Below, one piece after another: positions 19,127-27,625 of a stretch of DNA of 64,000 bases (positions are counted from its first letter, which is position 1; every line of letters starts with the position of its first letter). The notes under the pieces were generated by a model. It saw nothing but the letters and a program-made list of their open reading frames with translations, had not been told where the DNA came from and made no database searches. Both the position numbers and the translations under genes were made by a program. The stretch spans positions 1 to 64,000 of the forward strand of contig CAYVRP010000017.1 of assembly GCA_964454025.1 (NCBI GenBank), read 5' to 3'. Source of the stretch: JAFGBI01 sp964454025 (GTDB lineage Bacteria; Myxococcota_A; Polyangia; Polyangiales; Polyangiaceae).

Positions 19127-20863
19127 TCAGCCGGTGGTGGCGTGACCGGGGTAGCTCGGCGGCGGGCGGACGTGCGCCGCCACCGCCTCGGCGAGCTGGT
19201 GGACGCGGAACGGCTTGGCGAGAAAGCCGCGGGCGCCGGCCTCGAGCAGGGCGCCGGCCGCCGCCTGTCGGCTGTGGCCGGACGCGATCAGCACGCGCGC
19301 CCCGGGCTCGATCGCCTGCAGGCGCCGAAACGTCTCCTCGCCGCCGAGCGTCGGCATCGTAAGATCGAGGATGACGAGGTCTGCCTCGCCCGGGTGGGCC
19401 GCGTGGTACTCGAGGAAGGCGGCGCCGTCGGGGAACAGGAGGACCTCGTAGCCGAGCTTGGTCAGCGCGCGCGCCAGGAAGGCGCGCACGGTTTCCTCGT
19501 CGTCAACGACCAGGATCCGCGCTCCGCTCGGCGAGCGCCGGGGGGTGCTGATCGGCGTACTCTTCCGGATCGGGCCGGCACCGACCGGCAACAGGAGCGT
19601 GAAGGTCGTGCCGTGGCCCGGGGCGCTCGTCACGGCGACGTGCCCGCCGTGGCCCTTCACGCAGCCGAACACGGCGGCGAGCCCGAGTCCGCTCCCTTTC
19701 CCCGGGCCCTTGGTGGTGAAGAATGGCTCGAAGATGCGCCCGGCGATCTCGGGGGGCACGCCGACCCCCGTGTCCTCCACGCGGACCTCGACGTACGTCC
19801 CGGCCGAGAGGTCCGGGCCGAGGCAGGCGGCCTCCTCGGCGGTGAGGGTGACGTCTCGGGTCCCGAGCAGCAGGCGCCCACCGTCGGGCATCGCCTCGCA
19901 GGCGTTTCGCGTCAGGTCGATCAGCGCCGAGCCGAGCTGGGAGGGATCCCCGACCACGGTCGCCCTCCGCGCCTCCAGCCGCGTCGTGACGGTGACGCGC
20001 TGACCGGCGCCGTGCGCCGTGAGGCGGGCGGTCTGGTTGATGAGCGCGTGCAGGTCCACCGGCTGGCTCTGCATGCGGCCCCGGCGCGAGAAGGCGAGAA
20101 GCTGCTGGGTCAGGTCGGCCGCGCGCCGGGCGGCCTGGAGGATCCCCAACGCCGACTCCGCCACGTCGGAGCCGGGCTCGGCGTCATCGTGGAGCAGCTC
20201 CGCGCTGCCGAGGATTCCGGTCAACAGGTTGTTGAAGTCGTGGGCCACGCCTCCGGCGAGCTGGGCCACGGCCTCGAGGTACTCGGCCTCATGAAGCCGT
20301 CGCTGAAGCTGCCGCTGCTCCGTCACGTCGTCGTAGGTGCCGAGCACCCCGATCACGGCGCCGTCACGGGATCGCAGGGGGACCCGGGTGGTACGCACCC
20401 AGCGCAGCCGCCCGTCCGGGGAAGGCTGCGCTGCGATCCGGTCGAGGAGCGGCTCGCCCGACTCGATGACGCTGCGGTCCTCGGCCTCGCGCCGGGCGGC
20501 GTCGGCGGACCACGCGAGGTCGGCGTCTCGCTTGCCGACGAGCCCGTCGGGGGTGGCGACTCCGGCGTCGTCGGCGAAGCGCTGGTTGCCACCGAGGTAG
20601 CGCAGTGAGCGGTCCCGCCAGTAGACGCGCACCGGGATCGTGTCCAGGACGAGCTGCAGCACCTGGTTCGACTCGGCGAGCTGCTGCTGGCTCCTCAGCA
20701 GCTCGAGCTCGATCCGGTCGCGCTCGGAGAGTTCGGCCTGGAGCGCCGCGCGGCTCGCGGCGTCCGGATCCTTCGGGGCGGCCGCCGCGGCGACGAGCCG
20801 CTGCAGCTCCTCGGCGGGGAGTGCCCGGAGGGCTGCGAGCAGGTCGTCGGAGGCCGTCGGCAT
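19127..20863 (-). CDS. Hybrid sensor histidine kinase (PAS-HisKA-HATPase-REC)
   Basis: This 578-residue soluble kinase has a helical N-terminus (~1-75) and a PAS domain (~80-200, VLDTIPVRVYWRDRSLRYLG, ending GTYDDVTEQRQL). The HisKA box has the phospho-accepting His in GGVAHDFNNLLTGILG (~225). The ATPase domain (~300-440) shows NACEAMPDGG, DTGVGVPPE and GKGSGLGLA. A C-terminal receiver (~460-575) carries the acceptor Asp in VILDLTMP and Lys in FLAKPF. No transmembrane segment is present, so the signal is likely cytoplasmic. The start at 20863 (MPTASDD) was chosen because the upstream frame is low-complexity. It is divergent from tatD; no cognate response regulator is adjacent. Confidence 0.92.
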   Translation of the reverse strand: MPTASDDLLAALRALPAEELQRLVAAAAAPKDPDAASRAALQAELSERDRIELELLRSQQQLAESNQVLQLVLDTIPVRVYWRDRSLRYLGGNQRFADDAGVATPDGLVGKRDADLAWSADAARREAEDRSVIESGEPLLDRIAAQPSPDGRLRWVRTTRVPLRSRDGAVIGVLGTYDDVTEQRQLQRRLHEAEYLEAVAQLAGGVAHDFNNLLTGILGSAELLHDDAEPGSDVAESALGILQAARRAADLTQQLLAFSRRGRMQSQPVDLHALINQTARLTAHGAGQRVTVTTRLEARRATVVGDPSQLGSALIDLTRNACEAMPDGGRLLLGTRDVTLTAEEAACLGPDLSAGTYVEVRVEDTGVGVPPEIAGRIFEPFFTTKGPGKGSGLGLAAVFGCVKGHGGHVAVTSAPGHGTTFTLLLPVGAGPIRKSTPISTPRRSPSGARILVVDDEETVRAFLARALTKLGYEVLLFPDGAAFLEYHAAHPGEADLVILDLTMPTLGGEETFRRLQAIEPGARVLIASGHSRQAAAGALLEAGARGFLAKPFRVHQLAEAVAAHVRPPPSYPGHATTG

Positions 20864-21097
20864 GTGGGGGGTACCACCGGATGATGTCGCGGGCTCGACG
20901 CCGCGGCCACCCCGTTCGTCGTTTTCGCCTCCACGCTCGCGGCTCCCCGGCGCCGCCGGGTGGCCCGGAGCGGTTCCGGGGCGCAGCAAGAGTCCCGTCG
21001 CACAGCCCACGACCGCGGGTGCGGCGACGCGGGGCGACCCGTCGCGGCCCCGTCCCTCCGTGCGACAGGACCTGAATTCGATGTAGGCTCGCGTGAG

Positions 21098-21868
21098 GTG
21101 TTCGACTCCCATTGCCATCTGACGGATCTGCCCGACCCGGCGGGGGCTCTGCGCGAGGCGGTGGCGGCCGGCGTGCGCTCGGTGCTCACCTGCGGGTACG
21201 ACGTCGACGCGAACGCGGCCGTGCGCGCGCTGCACGGGGCACATCCCCGCCTCCCCTGGGCGCTGGGGCTGCACCCGTGGTACGCGGCCCAGGCGGTCGA
21301 GCCGGTGCTCGCGCTGCTCGAGCAGGAGCGGCCCACGGCGGTCGGGGAGATCGGGCTCGACCTCGGGCCGGAGCCGCCGCCCGCGCCGCTCGCCCTCCAG
21401 GTCGAGGTGCTCGAGGCCCAGCTCGACGTGGCCGAACGGCTGCGTCTGCCGGTGACCCTGCACCAGCGGCGCGCGCTGGGTGAGCTCCTGCCCGTCCTGC
21501 GCCGCTTCCCACGCGTCCGCGGGTCGCTGCATGCCTGCGGCGGGTCGCCCGAGCAGGTGCGGCCGTTCCTCGATCTGGGCTACCTGGTTGGCATTGGCGG
21601 CGCCGTCACCCGGCCCGGCGCGGCGCGGGCGAGGCGACTGGCCCGGGCGCTGCCGCTCGACGCGATCCTGCTCGAAACCGACGCACCCGCCATCGGGCTC
21701 GAGGGGATTCGCCCCCCCGCGGTGCGTCCCGCCCACCTGCCGCGGGTGCTCGCGGCGCTGGCCGAGCTGCGCGGAGAGCCGCGGGACCGCGTGGAGGAGG
21801 CGACCGACGCCAACGCGGCCGCGCTCTTCGGACCGGGCGTCCTGGTGGCGCCCCTGGAGGACGGGTGA
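21098..21868 (+). CDS. TatD-family metal-dependent hydrolase
   Basis: This ~256-residue protein begins VFDSHCHLTDL, the N-terminal His-x-His metal site of TatD amidohydrolase-fold nucleases. The further metal ligands appear in order: Glu in VGEIGLD, His in VTLHQRR, His in SLHACGG and Asp in LLETDAP. TatD proteins are 3'-5' DNases or related phosphoesterases. The GTG at 21098 was chosen because the family starts 1-3 residues before DSHCH and a TGAGG-like site precedes it. Its stop overlaps the GTG of tcdA (GTGA), so the two are translationally coupled. Confidence 0.86.
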   Translation: MFDSHCHLTDLPDPAGALREAVAAGVRSVLTCGYDVDANAAVRALHGAHPRLPWALGLHPWYAAQAVEPVLALLEQERPTAVGEIGLDLGPEPPPAPLALQVEVLEAQLDVAERLRLPVTLHQRRALGELLPVLRRFPRVRGSLHACGGSPEQVRPFLDLGYLVGIGGAVTRPGAARARRLARALPLDAILLETDAPAIGLEGIRPPAVRPAHLPRVLAALAELRGEPRDRVEEATDANAAALFGPGVLVAPLEDG

Positions 21869-22623
21869 GCGGGCAGGGCGCCTTACCGGAGCGGCTCGAG
21901 CGCTGCGCGCGCCTCTTCGGCCTGGCCGGCGTGGCGCGGCTGCGGGCGGCCCGGGTCGCCGTGTTCGGGCTCGGGGGGGTGGGGTCGTTCGCGAGCGAAG
22001 GGCTCGCGCGCTGCGGCGTCGGTCACCTCTCGCTCGTGGATCACGATCGGGTGGTCCCGAGCAACCTGAACCGGCAGCTCGAGGCGACGGCGAGCGCGGT
22101 GGGGCGCCCCAAGGCGGAGGTGCTCCGCGAGCGGCTGCAGGACGTGGCCCCGGACGCGTCCATCGAAGCCCTGGTCGAGTTCTTCGCCGCCGAGCCGGCG
22201 GCCGCCCTGCTCGACCGGGGGTTCGACTGGGTCGTGGACGCCATCGACTCGCTCGGGCCGAAGGTCACGCTGATCCGCGAGTGCCAGCGGCGAGGGGTCC
22301 GCGTCATCTCGTCGCTCGGCGCCGGCGGGCGTCTCGACCCGACTCGCGTCCGCGTGGGGCCGCTCGCGGCGACGCGCGGCGACGCGCTGGGGGCCGTGGT
22401 GCGCAAACGGCTGCGCCGCCAGGGCTCGCTCGCGGGCGTGGTCGCGGCCTACACGGACGAACCACGGCGGCCAGCGCGAGCGGGGCCCTGGTCGCAGCGG
22501 ACGCAGGATCTGCACCGCGGTCGGCAGCGCGTCATCCAGCCGAGCGCGGTGATGGTCCCCGCGGCGATGGGCATGGCGATCGCGGCGCACGTGGTGACCG
22601 CGATCACCGAGCTCGGCCGCTGA
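21865..22623 (+). CDS. tcdA: tRNA threonylcarbamoyladenosine dehydratase, ThiF/HesA family
   Basis: This 252-residue protein is of the E1-like ThiF fold. The nucleotide-binding loop is VAVFGLGGVGSFASEGLARC. VDHDRVVPSNLNRQ holds the Arg/Asp that contact ATP. VVDAIDSLGPKVTLI and the ISSLGAGGRLDPTR block are diagnostic of TcdA (formerly CsdL/YgdL). The enzyme uses ATP to cyclise t6A37 to ct6A in tRNAs that read ANN codons. The GTG start overlaps the tatD stop. The 3' end overlaps the convergent hydrolase gene by 20 bp. Confidence 0.9.
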   Translation: MSGQGALPERLERCARLFGLAGVARLRAARVAVFGLGGVGSFASEGLARCGVGHLSLVDHDRVVPSNLNRQLEATASAVGRPKAEVLRERLQDVAPDASIEALVEFFAAEPAAALLDRGFDWVVDAIDSLGPKVTLIRECQRRGVRVISSLGAGGRLDPTRVRVGPLAATRGDALGAVVRKRLRRQGSLAGVVAAYTDEPRRPARAGPWSQRTQDLHRGRQRVIQPSAVMVPAAMGMAIAAHVVTAITELGR

Positions 22624-24235
22624 GCCCCCCGAGCGGAGCGCGCAGGCGCCGCCGCGCGCGCTCGGCGATCCTCTCCAGCGTCGCTGGCGCGAGCGGGCCC
22701 GTGGCGAAGCGGTGAGGGTCGGCAGCCGCTTGCCCGCGGGCCCCCTCGAAGGTGCGCGGCGTCAGCGCGTTCACGCAGGGGTGGCTGACGGGTTCCCCTG
22801 GCGCCGCGAGGAACCGATCCAAGAGCGCGTTTCCACAGGCGCAGGTGCTCGCGCCGTGCGACTCGTAGGGCAAGACGACGTGCTCGGCGTCGAGCAGCGA
22901 CGCCGCCACGAGGTCCGCGTTCTCCGGCGGGGTCACCGGGTCGAAGGTTCCCGAGACGAGCAGGGTGGGAACGGCGCTCACCACGGCCTCGTCCTCGATC
23001 GCCGCGGCGGCGGCGACGTTCCAGACCGCGCACTCGTCGAAGATCAGGGGGTCGACGAAGGTCGAAAACATGGGCTCGAGGGTGCTGGCCGCCGCGGTGA
23101 GCGCCTCCCGGGAGGAGAACGGCGCGTCCTCGCGGCAGATCACGGAAAGGTACATGCCGAGCGCCACCGGGGCCGCCTCGCCGGCCTCGGAGAGGATCAG
23201 CTCGAAGAGGCTCAGATCCCCGCTGGCGACGAGGTCGATCAGCGCGGGGACGTAGGGGATGCTCTCCGCGTCGTACAGGAGCAGGAACAGGGTGCTCAAC
23301 ACCATGTCGCCGGTGAGGGTGAGCGGGCCGCCCTCCAGGGCCAGCTCCGCGGGGGACTCGTTCATCGCCGCGACGGTCACGGCGAGCTGCTGCATCGGGT
23401 CGGGGTAGGCACCAGCGCATGCCGCCTGGGTGGCGCAGAGGGCGAAGACGAGCTCGAAGGCGCGCTGCGCGGAGGCGCCGGCCGTGGCGAAGATCTCGAG
23501 CTCGAGCGGCAGGACGCCGTCGAGGATCGCGCTCCGCACGCCGTCCGGGAAGTCGCGGAGGACGGTGAGCGCGAGGCGGGTCCCGTAGGAGATGCCGTAG
23601 AGGTTCCAGCGCTCGTAGCCGAGGGCCTCGCGCACCCGGTCGACGTCGGCGGCGCTCCGGGCACTGGTGTAGGCGTCGAGATCGACGCCCTCGCTGGCGA
23701 GGCGCGCCCGGCAGGCCGCGAGCGCCGCCAGCATCGCGTCGGTGTCCGAGGTCCCGACCGTCACCGTCACCGAGTCGAGCTCGGGGCAGTCGAGCCGCGG
23801 CCGCGAGTGCCCGGTGCCGCGCTGGTCGAAGACGACGAGATCTCGCGCGCCGAGCAGGTGGGAGAAGACGTCGAACAGGTTGGAGACGGTCGCGACGGCG
23901 TCCCCCCCGGGTCCCCCCTCGAGGTAGACCACGGGGTCGTCCTCGACCTGTTCTTCGTCGCTGAAGAAGCGCGCGATCGCGAGGGTGAGCGCGGTCCCGT
24001 CTGGCGCCGCCGGATCCTCGGGGACGATGACGTGGCCGCACTCGACCGTCACGCCGAAGGGAACGGAGAACCAGCAGTCCGTCCTGGTGAAGGCGTCCGT
24101 CGTGGGCGGGAGACGGTCGGCGGGGATCGTCGCGCTCCGGTCGTTGGGGTCGATGGTCGACGGGCGAGCATCGTCGCCGCATCCGGTCAGCACGACCGCA
24201 CAACACACCCCGAGCAGCGGCCGGAAACCGCGCAT
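22604..24235 (-). CDS. Alpha/beta-hydrolase lipoprotein, S33/TAP-like aminopeptidase
   Basis: This 543-residue protein has a signal peptide ending VVLTGC, a good lipobox. The N-terminal alpha/beta-hydrolase part carries the oxyanion/peptidase-S33 sequence LEGGPGGDA, DQRGTGHSRP and the nucleophile elbow GISYGTRLAL. A long cap (~220-400) follows. The C-terminal TAP-like part has the catalytic Asp in VSGTFDPVTPPEN and His in YESHGAST. Members are tripeptidyl/prolyl aminopeptidases or esterases in the periplasm. The ATG at 24235 starts the signal peptide. Confidence 0.86.
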   Translation of the reverse strand: MRGFRPLLGVCCAVVLTGCGDDARPSTIDPNDRSATIPADRLPPTTDAFTRTDCWFSVPFGVTVECGHVIVPEDPAAPDGTALTLAIARFFSDEEQVEDDPVVYLEGGPGGDAVATVSNLFDVFSHLLGARDLVVFDQRGTGHSRPRLDCPELDSVTVTVGTSDTDAMLAALAACRARLASEGVDLDAYTSARSAADVDRVREALGYERWNLYGISYGTRLALTVLRDFPDGVRSAILDGVLPLELEIFATAGASAQRAFELVFALCATQAACAGAYPDPMQQLAVTVAAMNESPAELALEGGPLTLTGDMVLSTLFLLLYDAESIPYVPALIDLVASGDLSLFELILSEAGEAAPVALGMYLSVICREDAPFSSREALTAAASTLEPMFSTFVDPLIFDECAVWNVAAAAAIEDEAVVSAVPTLLVSGTFDPVTPPENADLVAASLLDAEHVVLPYESHGASTCACGNALLDRFLAAPGEPVSHPCVNALTPRTFEGARGQAAADPHRFATGPLAPATLERIAERARRRLRAPLGGLSGRAR

Positions 24236-24570
24236 GGAAGCCAGGGTACCACGGGATGGGGCGGCCCGGTCCGTGGCCACGGCGCGGGACCGCGGTCCGA
24301 GCTCCGGGGGGCCAGGGGCGGCGGGGCGCCTCGCCTGACGAACCGCTTCGCCTCCTCGGCGCCGCGGAGCAAGGGCGGGAGCCAGGGGAATTGTCAATGC
24401 AAGCGTGCGATTGGCGCTTGCCCTCGCTCACGGATTGATCGGGGGCGAGGCCTCGGATATCCTCCCAGGGCGTCGGCACACCATGCCCGGTCTTCGTCCC
24501 CTCCAGCGGGGGCCGTGCCAGTCGGCGCCGAGACCTTGGCTTTCCCTCCTCCTCCTCGCACCCCAGCGAC

Positions 24571-24608
24571 CGCCGACGTCCCCCGTGTGAGCGCGGGGGG
24601 CGTCGGCG
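24571..24608. other. Long stem-loop, possible terminator
   Basis: CGCCGACGTCCCCCG, an 8-nt loop, then CGGGGGGCGTCGGCG: 14 of 15 Watson-Crick pairs plus one G-U. There is no T-run. It could stop transcription leaving the lipoprotein gene on the minus strand. Confidence 0.5.
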
Positions 24609-24611
24609 TCG

Positions 24612-24641
24612 CCCTATTGAGCTAGGCCCTATTGAGCTAGG
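24612..24641 (+). repeat. Perfect 15-bp tandem duplication
   Basis: CCCTATTGAGCTAGG occurs twice without a gap. The unit is distinctly AT-richer than its surroundings. Confidence 0.9.
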
Positions 24642-24671
24642 GAGCCGAGGTAGATCCGCTGACGGCGGGGG

Positions 24672-25622
24672 TCACTCGTACGTGCTGTTGATCACGATAC
24701 GGGCGGTGCCGCGGGCAGTGGATTCACCGGGGCTCCGCGCGACCTTCGTCGCGGAACCCACCGCCTCGATCGCGGTGACGCGCCCGGTGGCGACCTCGAT
24801 CCGAGCCTGGCCGCCCAGGTCGAGCTCCAGCGGGCGGTCCCCCAGCGTCACGCGGAAGCTCGCGGTGAGTCGGAATCGGGCTCGCGCGGCCGCGCCCGCG
24901 GCCTCGGTGCCCTCGAAGGCGAACTTCAGGATCTTCACGTCGAAGTCGCCGGCGCTCCCCACCAGGGCCAGGACGGCGTCGTGCGAGGGCTCGACCTCCG
25001 TACCCGGGACGAGGGGGTCGTCCGGCAGGAACGGCGCCAGGGGGAAGGGCGTGTCGAGGAAGGGGTGATCGGCCGCCACCAAGGCGGCGCCGGAGCCGGC
25101 GAGCGCGGCCTCCCTCTCGTCTGACACCGTCAGCATCCCGTCACGGAGGGAAACCAGGAAGCGCCGCCCGGCGCGCGGGTCTGGCGCGCGCTGGCCGTCG
25201 CGAGTGACCTCGGCGTCGCGGTACTCGACCGCCACGGCACCGACCCGGGCCTCGCTGAGCGCCCGGACCTCGACCCGCCGCTCGATCCGCTCGACGAGCT
25301 GGAGCGGCGGCCGGGCCTCGGCGTCGGGGGGCGACGCGGCGGGGACGCGGATCTCGCGCGTGATCCGGTCGATGCGAACCGCGCCGACACGCTCTCGCGC
25401 GACGGTGATCCGCGTGCCGGACGCGGCCGCGCTCGGTGTGGTCGCCGCCGACGTCGACGGGACCGCGGAGGCTGAGGCCGACGTGGCACCACCTCCCGTC
25501 CGCCCCGCGGTTCGCCCGCAACCGACGCCGATCACGAGCCCCGCGGTCAGGCCCAGGGTGAGGGCACGGCGCCAGCCAGGGCGGGCACGGCCCGCGGCGC
25601 AGGCGACGGGGGACGATGGCAT
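24672..25622 (-). CDS. Hypothetical lipoprotein
   Basis: This 316-residue protein was not recognised as a named family. The ATG at 25622 follows a GGAGGAG-like ribosome site and starts a signal peptide with a hydrophobic core and GVGC lipobox. A Ser/Thr/Ala linker (~35-70) precedes an Arg/Glu-rich beta-strand domain (~75-310). The repeated pattern of charged beta strands (VEVRALSEARVGAVAVEYRD, FRLTASFRVTLGDRPLELDL) suggests a periplasmic beta fold like the YceI/LolA-type or DUF group seen in myxobacterial lipoproteins; this is a guess. Confidence 0.65.
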   Translation of the reverse strand: MPSSPVACAAGRARPGWRRALTLGLTAGLVIGVGCGRTAGRTGGGATSASASAVPSTSAATTPSAAASGTRITVARERVGAVRIDRITREIRVPAASPPDAEARPPLQLVERIERRVEVRALSEARVGAVAVEYRDAEVTRDGQRAPDPRAGRRFLVSLRDGMLTVSDEREAALAGSGAALVAADHPFLDTPFPLAPFLPDDPLVPGTEVEPSHDAVLALVGSAGDFDVKILKFAFEGTEAAGAAARARFRLTASFRVTLGDRPLELDLGGQARIEVATGRVTAIEAVGSATKVARSPGESTARGTARIVINSTYE

Positions 25623-25780
25623 CACGGGCAGCTCCTCCGGGTGACGCGAGGCTACGGCACGCCATCGTGGCCGACGACTGGACATCGGCTCAGTCCCTGC
25701 CGCGCCGCGCCCCGCACGGCGGGCGGCGACTCCCGGACCGGATCCGACCGGCGTCGACGGCGCTGGTGTAGCCTGCGGCG

Positions 25781-26812
25781 GTGATCGAGTTGCTCTTCGC
25801 CGTCGTCTTCTCGGTGGTCCTCATCGCGCCGGTGGTGCTGGTCTACCTGCTGATCATCAAGGGCGTCGATCGCTACGAGCCCGAGCCCTGGTGGCTGCTG
25901 GGGCTGTGCTTCTTCTGGGGTGTCTTCGGCGCCACCTCCTTCGCGATCCTCGGCAACGCGGTCGGTCAGGCCTTCGTCGAACTCGGGCTCGGCGGGTACG
26001 CTACCGCGCAGACGATGTCCTCGACGACGGCGTCCTTCGTGGCACCGCCGGTGGAGGAAACCACGAAGGGCGTGATCCTGCTGCTGGTCTGGGCGCTCTC
26101 CGCGCTGTGGCTGAAGGAGCTCGACGGGCCGCTGGACGGCGCGATCTACGGCGGGATGGTCGGCCTCGGGTTCACGCTGACCGAGGACGTGCTCTACGTC
26201 ACCAGCGCCACCCTGCAGCAGGGCCTGGGCACCGGCCAGCTCGTGTTCTTCATGCGCACGATCCTGGGGGGGCTCGGACACGCGACCTTCACCGCGATGA
26301 CCGGGCTCGGGATCGGCATCGCCGCCGAGTCGCGGAGCGCGCTGGTGAAGCTGGTGGTGCCGATCGGGGGCTGGATGGCGGCCGTGGGGCTGCATTTCCT
26401 GCACAATTTCCTGGTGACCTTCTGGCTCGCGCAGGGACTGGGCCTGCTGGCCAAGTTCGCGGTGTTCTGGACCTTCGGGCTGGTCTTCTTCGTGCTCTTA
26501 TACGTGCTCGTGCTCCGTGATCGCGCGATCGTCGTCCGCGGGCTCGTCGACGAGGTAGGCAGGTTGCTTCACCCGCGAGAGTTACAGCGGACCATCAGCT
26601 ACTCGATGGTCGTTCCGCTGTGGAACGCATTGAGCCTGCTGGGGAGCCCCGGCGGTTATTTCCGCGCGCGCCAGAAGCAGCTCGATCTCGTGAAGCTCGC
26701 CTTCGTCAAGCAGCGCGTGGCCCGGGGCGAGCAGGAGCAGGCCTGGGCCGATCGACTTCGCGCGCGCGTGCATCAGGCGAACCAGGCGGGGGTCTTCATC
26801 GGTCCGCGGTGA
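25781..26812 (+). CDS. PrsW-family intramembrane metalloprotease
   Basis: This 343-residue polytopic protein has about eight hydrophobic segments. The signature motifs of PrsW/RceP-type proteases are present in order: PPVEETTKG (E-E-x-x-K), FTLTEDVLY, GHATFTAMTG and LHFLHNF, placing the Glu and His metal ligands inside the membrane. Relatives cut anti-sigma factors or other membrane substrates; no candidate substrate gene is adjacent. The C-terminal ~80 residues (after ~255) are cytoplasmic and charged. The start is the GTG at 25781. Confidence 0.88.
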   Translation: MIELLFAVVFSVVLIAPVVLVYLLIIKGVDRYEPEPWWLLGLCFFWGVFGATSFAILGNAVGQAFVELGLGGYATAQTMSSTTASFVAPPVEETTKGVILLLVWALSALWLKELDGPLDGAIYGGMVGLGFTLTEDVLYVTSATLQQGLGTGQLVFFMRTILGGLGHATFTAMTGLGIGIAAESRSALVKLVVPIGGWMAAVGLHFLHNFLVTFWLAQGLGLLAKFAVFWTFGLVFFVLLYVLVLRDRAIVVRGLVDEVGRLLHPRELQRTISYSMVVPLWNALSLLGSPGGYFRARQKQLDLVKLAFVKQRVARGEQEQAWADRLRARVHQANQAGVFIGPR

Positions 26813-27064
26813 GCGGGGGCCGCGGCGGGGGGCCTCACGGCCGCAAGCACCCGGGGCGTTCGTCGCCCGGGAGTCCTGGTACCGGTCGGCGCGGCGCTGC
26901 CGTGCCCCGAGGTGTGGGAGTGTGGGCGGGCGCCCGCGCCGGGAAGGGGCGCGGGGGCTCTGCGGGTGGCGGCTCTGGACGGCGACTCACGGTAGCTTCA
27001 CACTTGGTTGGTCGGCGCCGCCTGCGGCAGGTCCGATGGGGTAGCGGGCGGCCGGCAGCGCGCC

Positions 27065-27541
27065 ATGGCCAAGCAAGGCCGGTTGGATCCCGGGGTGGTG
27101 GAGCAATTGGTGCCTGGAAGCGAGGCGCCGACGGGCGTGAGCGCCATCCGGCGTCGCCCCGTCCCCGAGCGTCCGCGCGTGCTCGTGATCGACGACGACC
27201 GGCTCGTCCGTTCGATGCTGGAGCGGGCCCTGGAACGCCACGGGTTCGACGTGGTGGCGGCCGACGGCGGCCGCGCCGCGCTCGGCATCTTCCGAGAGCA
27301 GGCGCACGCGATCGACCTCGTCCTGCTCGATCTGACGATGCCGGATCTCGACGGTGAGGAAACCTTCTCGGCGCTTCGGGAGATCGATCCGGGGGTCCGC
27401 GTGGTCTTCTCCAGCGGCGTGGGGCTCGGGTCGAACGGAGAGGGGCTGCCCACGGGGTACCGCGGGTTCGTGCGCAAGCCGTGCCTCCCGAGCGAGGTCG
27501 TCGCGGTGCTCCGCACCGTCCTGAAGGACGAGGCGGGCTGA
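27065..27541 (+). CDS. Single-domain response regulator (receiver)
   Basis: This 158-residue protein has a ~35-residue N-terminal tail, then one receiver domain. The acidic pair is in VLVIDDDRLVRS, the phospho-acceptor Asp in VLLDLTMPDLDG, the Ser switch in VVFSSG and the Lys in FVRKPC. There is no output domain. The receiver core is very like that of the hybrid kinase at 19127-20863 (shared LDLTMP and GEETF), so it may act in the same phosphorelay. It lies 84 nt before the GH31 gene. Confidence 0.88.
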   Translation: MAKQGRLDPGVVEQLVPGSEAPTGVSAIRRRPVPERPRVLVIDDDRLVRSMLERALERHGFDVVAADGGRAALGIFREQAHAIDLVLLDLTMPDLDGEETFSALREIDPGVRVVFSSGVGLGSNGEGLPTGYRGFVRKPCLPSEVVAVLRTVLKDEAG

Positions 27542-27625
27542 GGGGGGGCGCGCTTGCGCCCCGCGGCGGGCCGGGCCGCCGGCGGCCCCTGGTGTTCGCG
27601 GCCGACGCCGGCGAGGATGCGCGCC

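Larger units (their letters stand above)
24236..24671. other. Intergenic region with a hairpin and a 15-bp tandem duplication
   Basis: This 436-bp gap has no supported gene. It contains a 15-bp stem-loop (24571-24608) and CCCTATTGAGCTAGG repeated twice head-to-tail (24612-24641), both just beyond the stop of the minus-strand lipoprotein gene that begins upstream at 25622. Confidence 0.6.
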
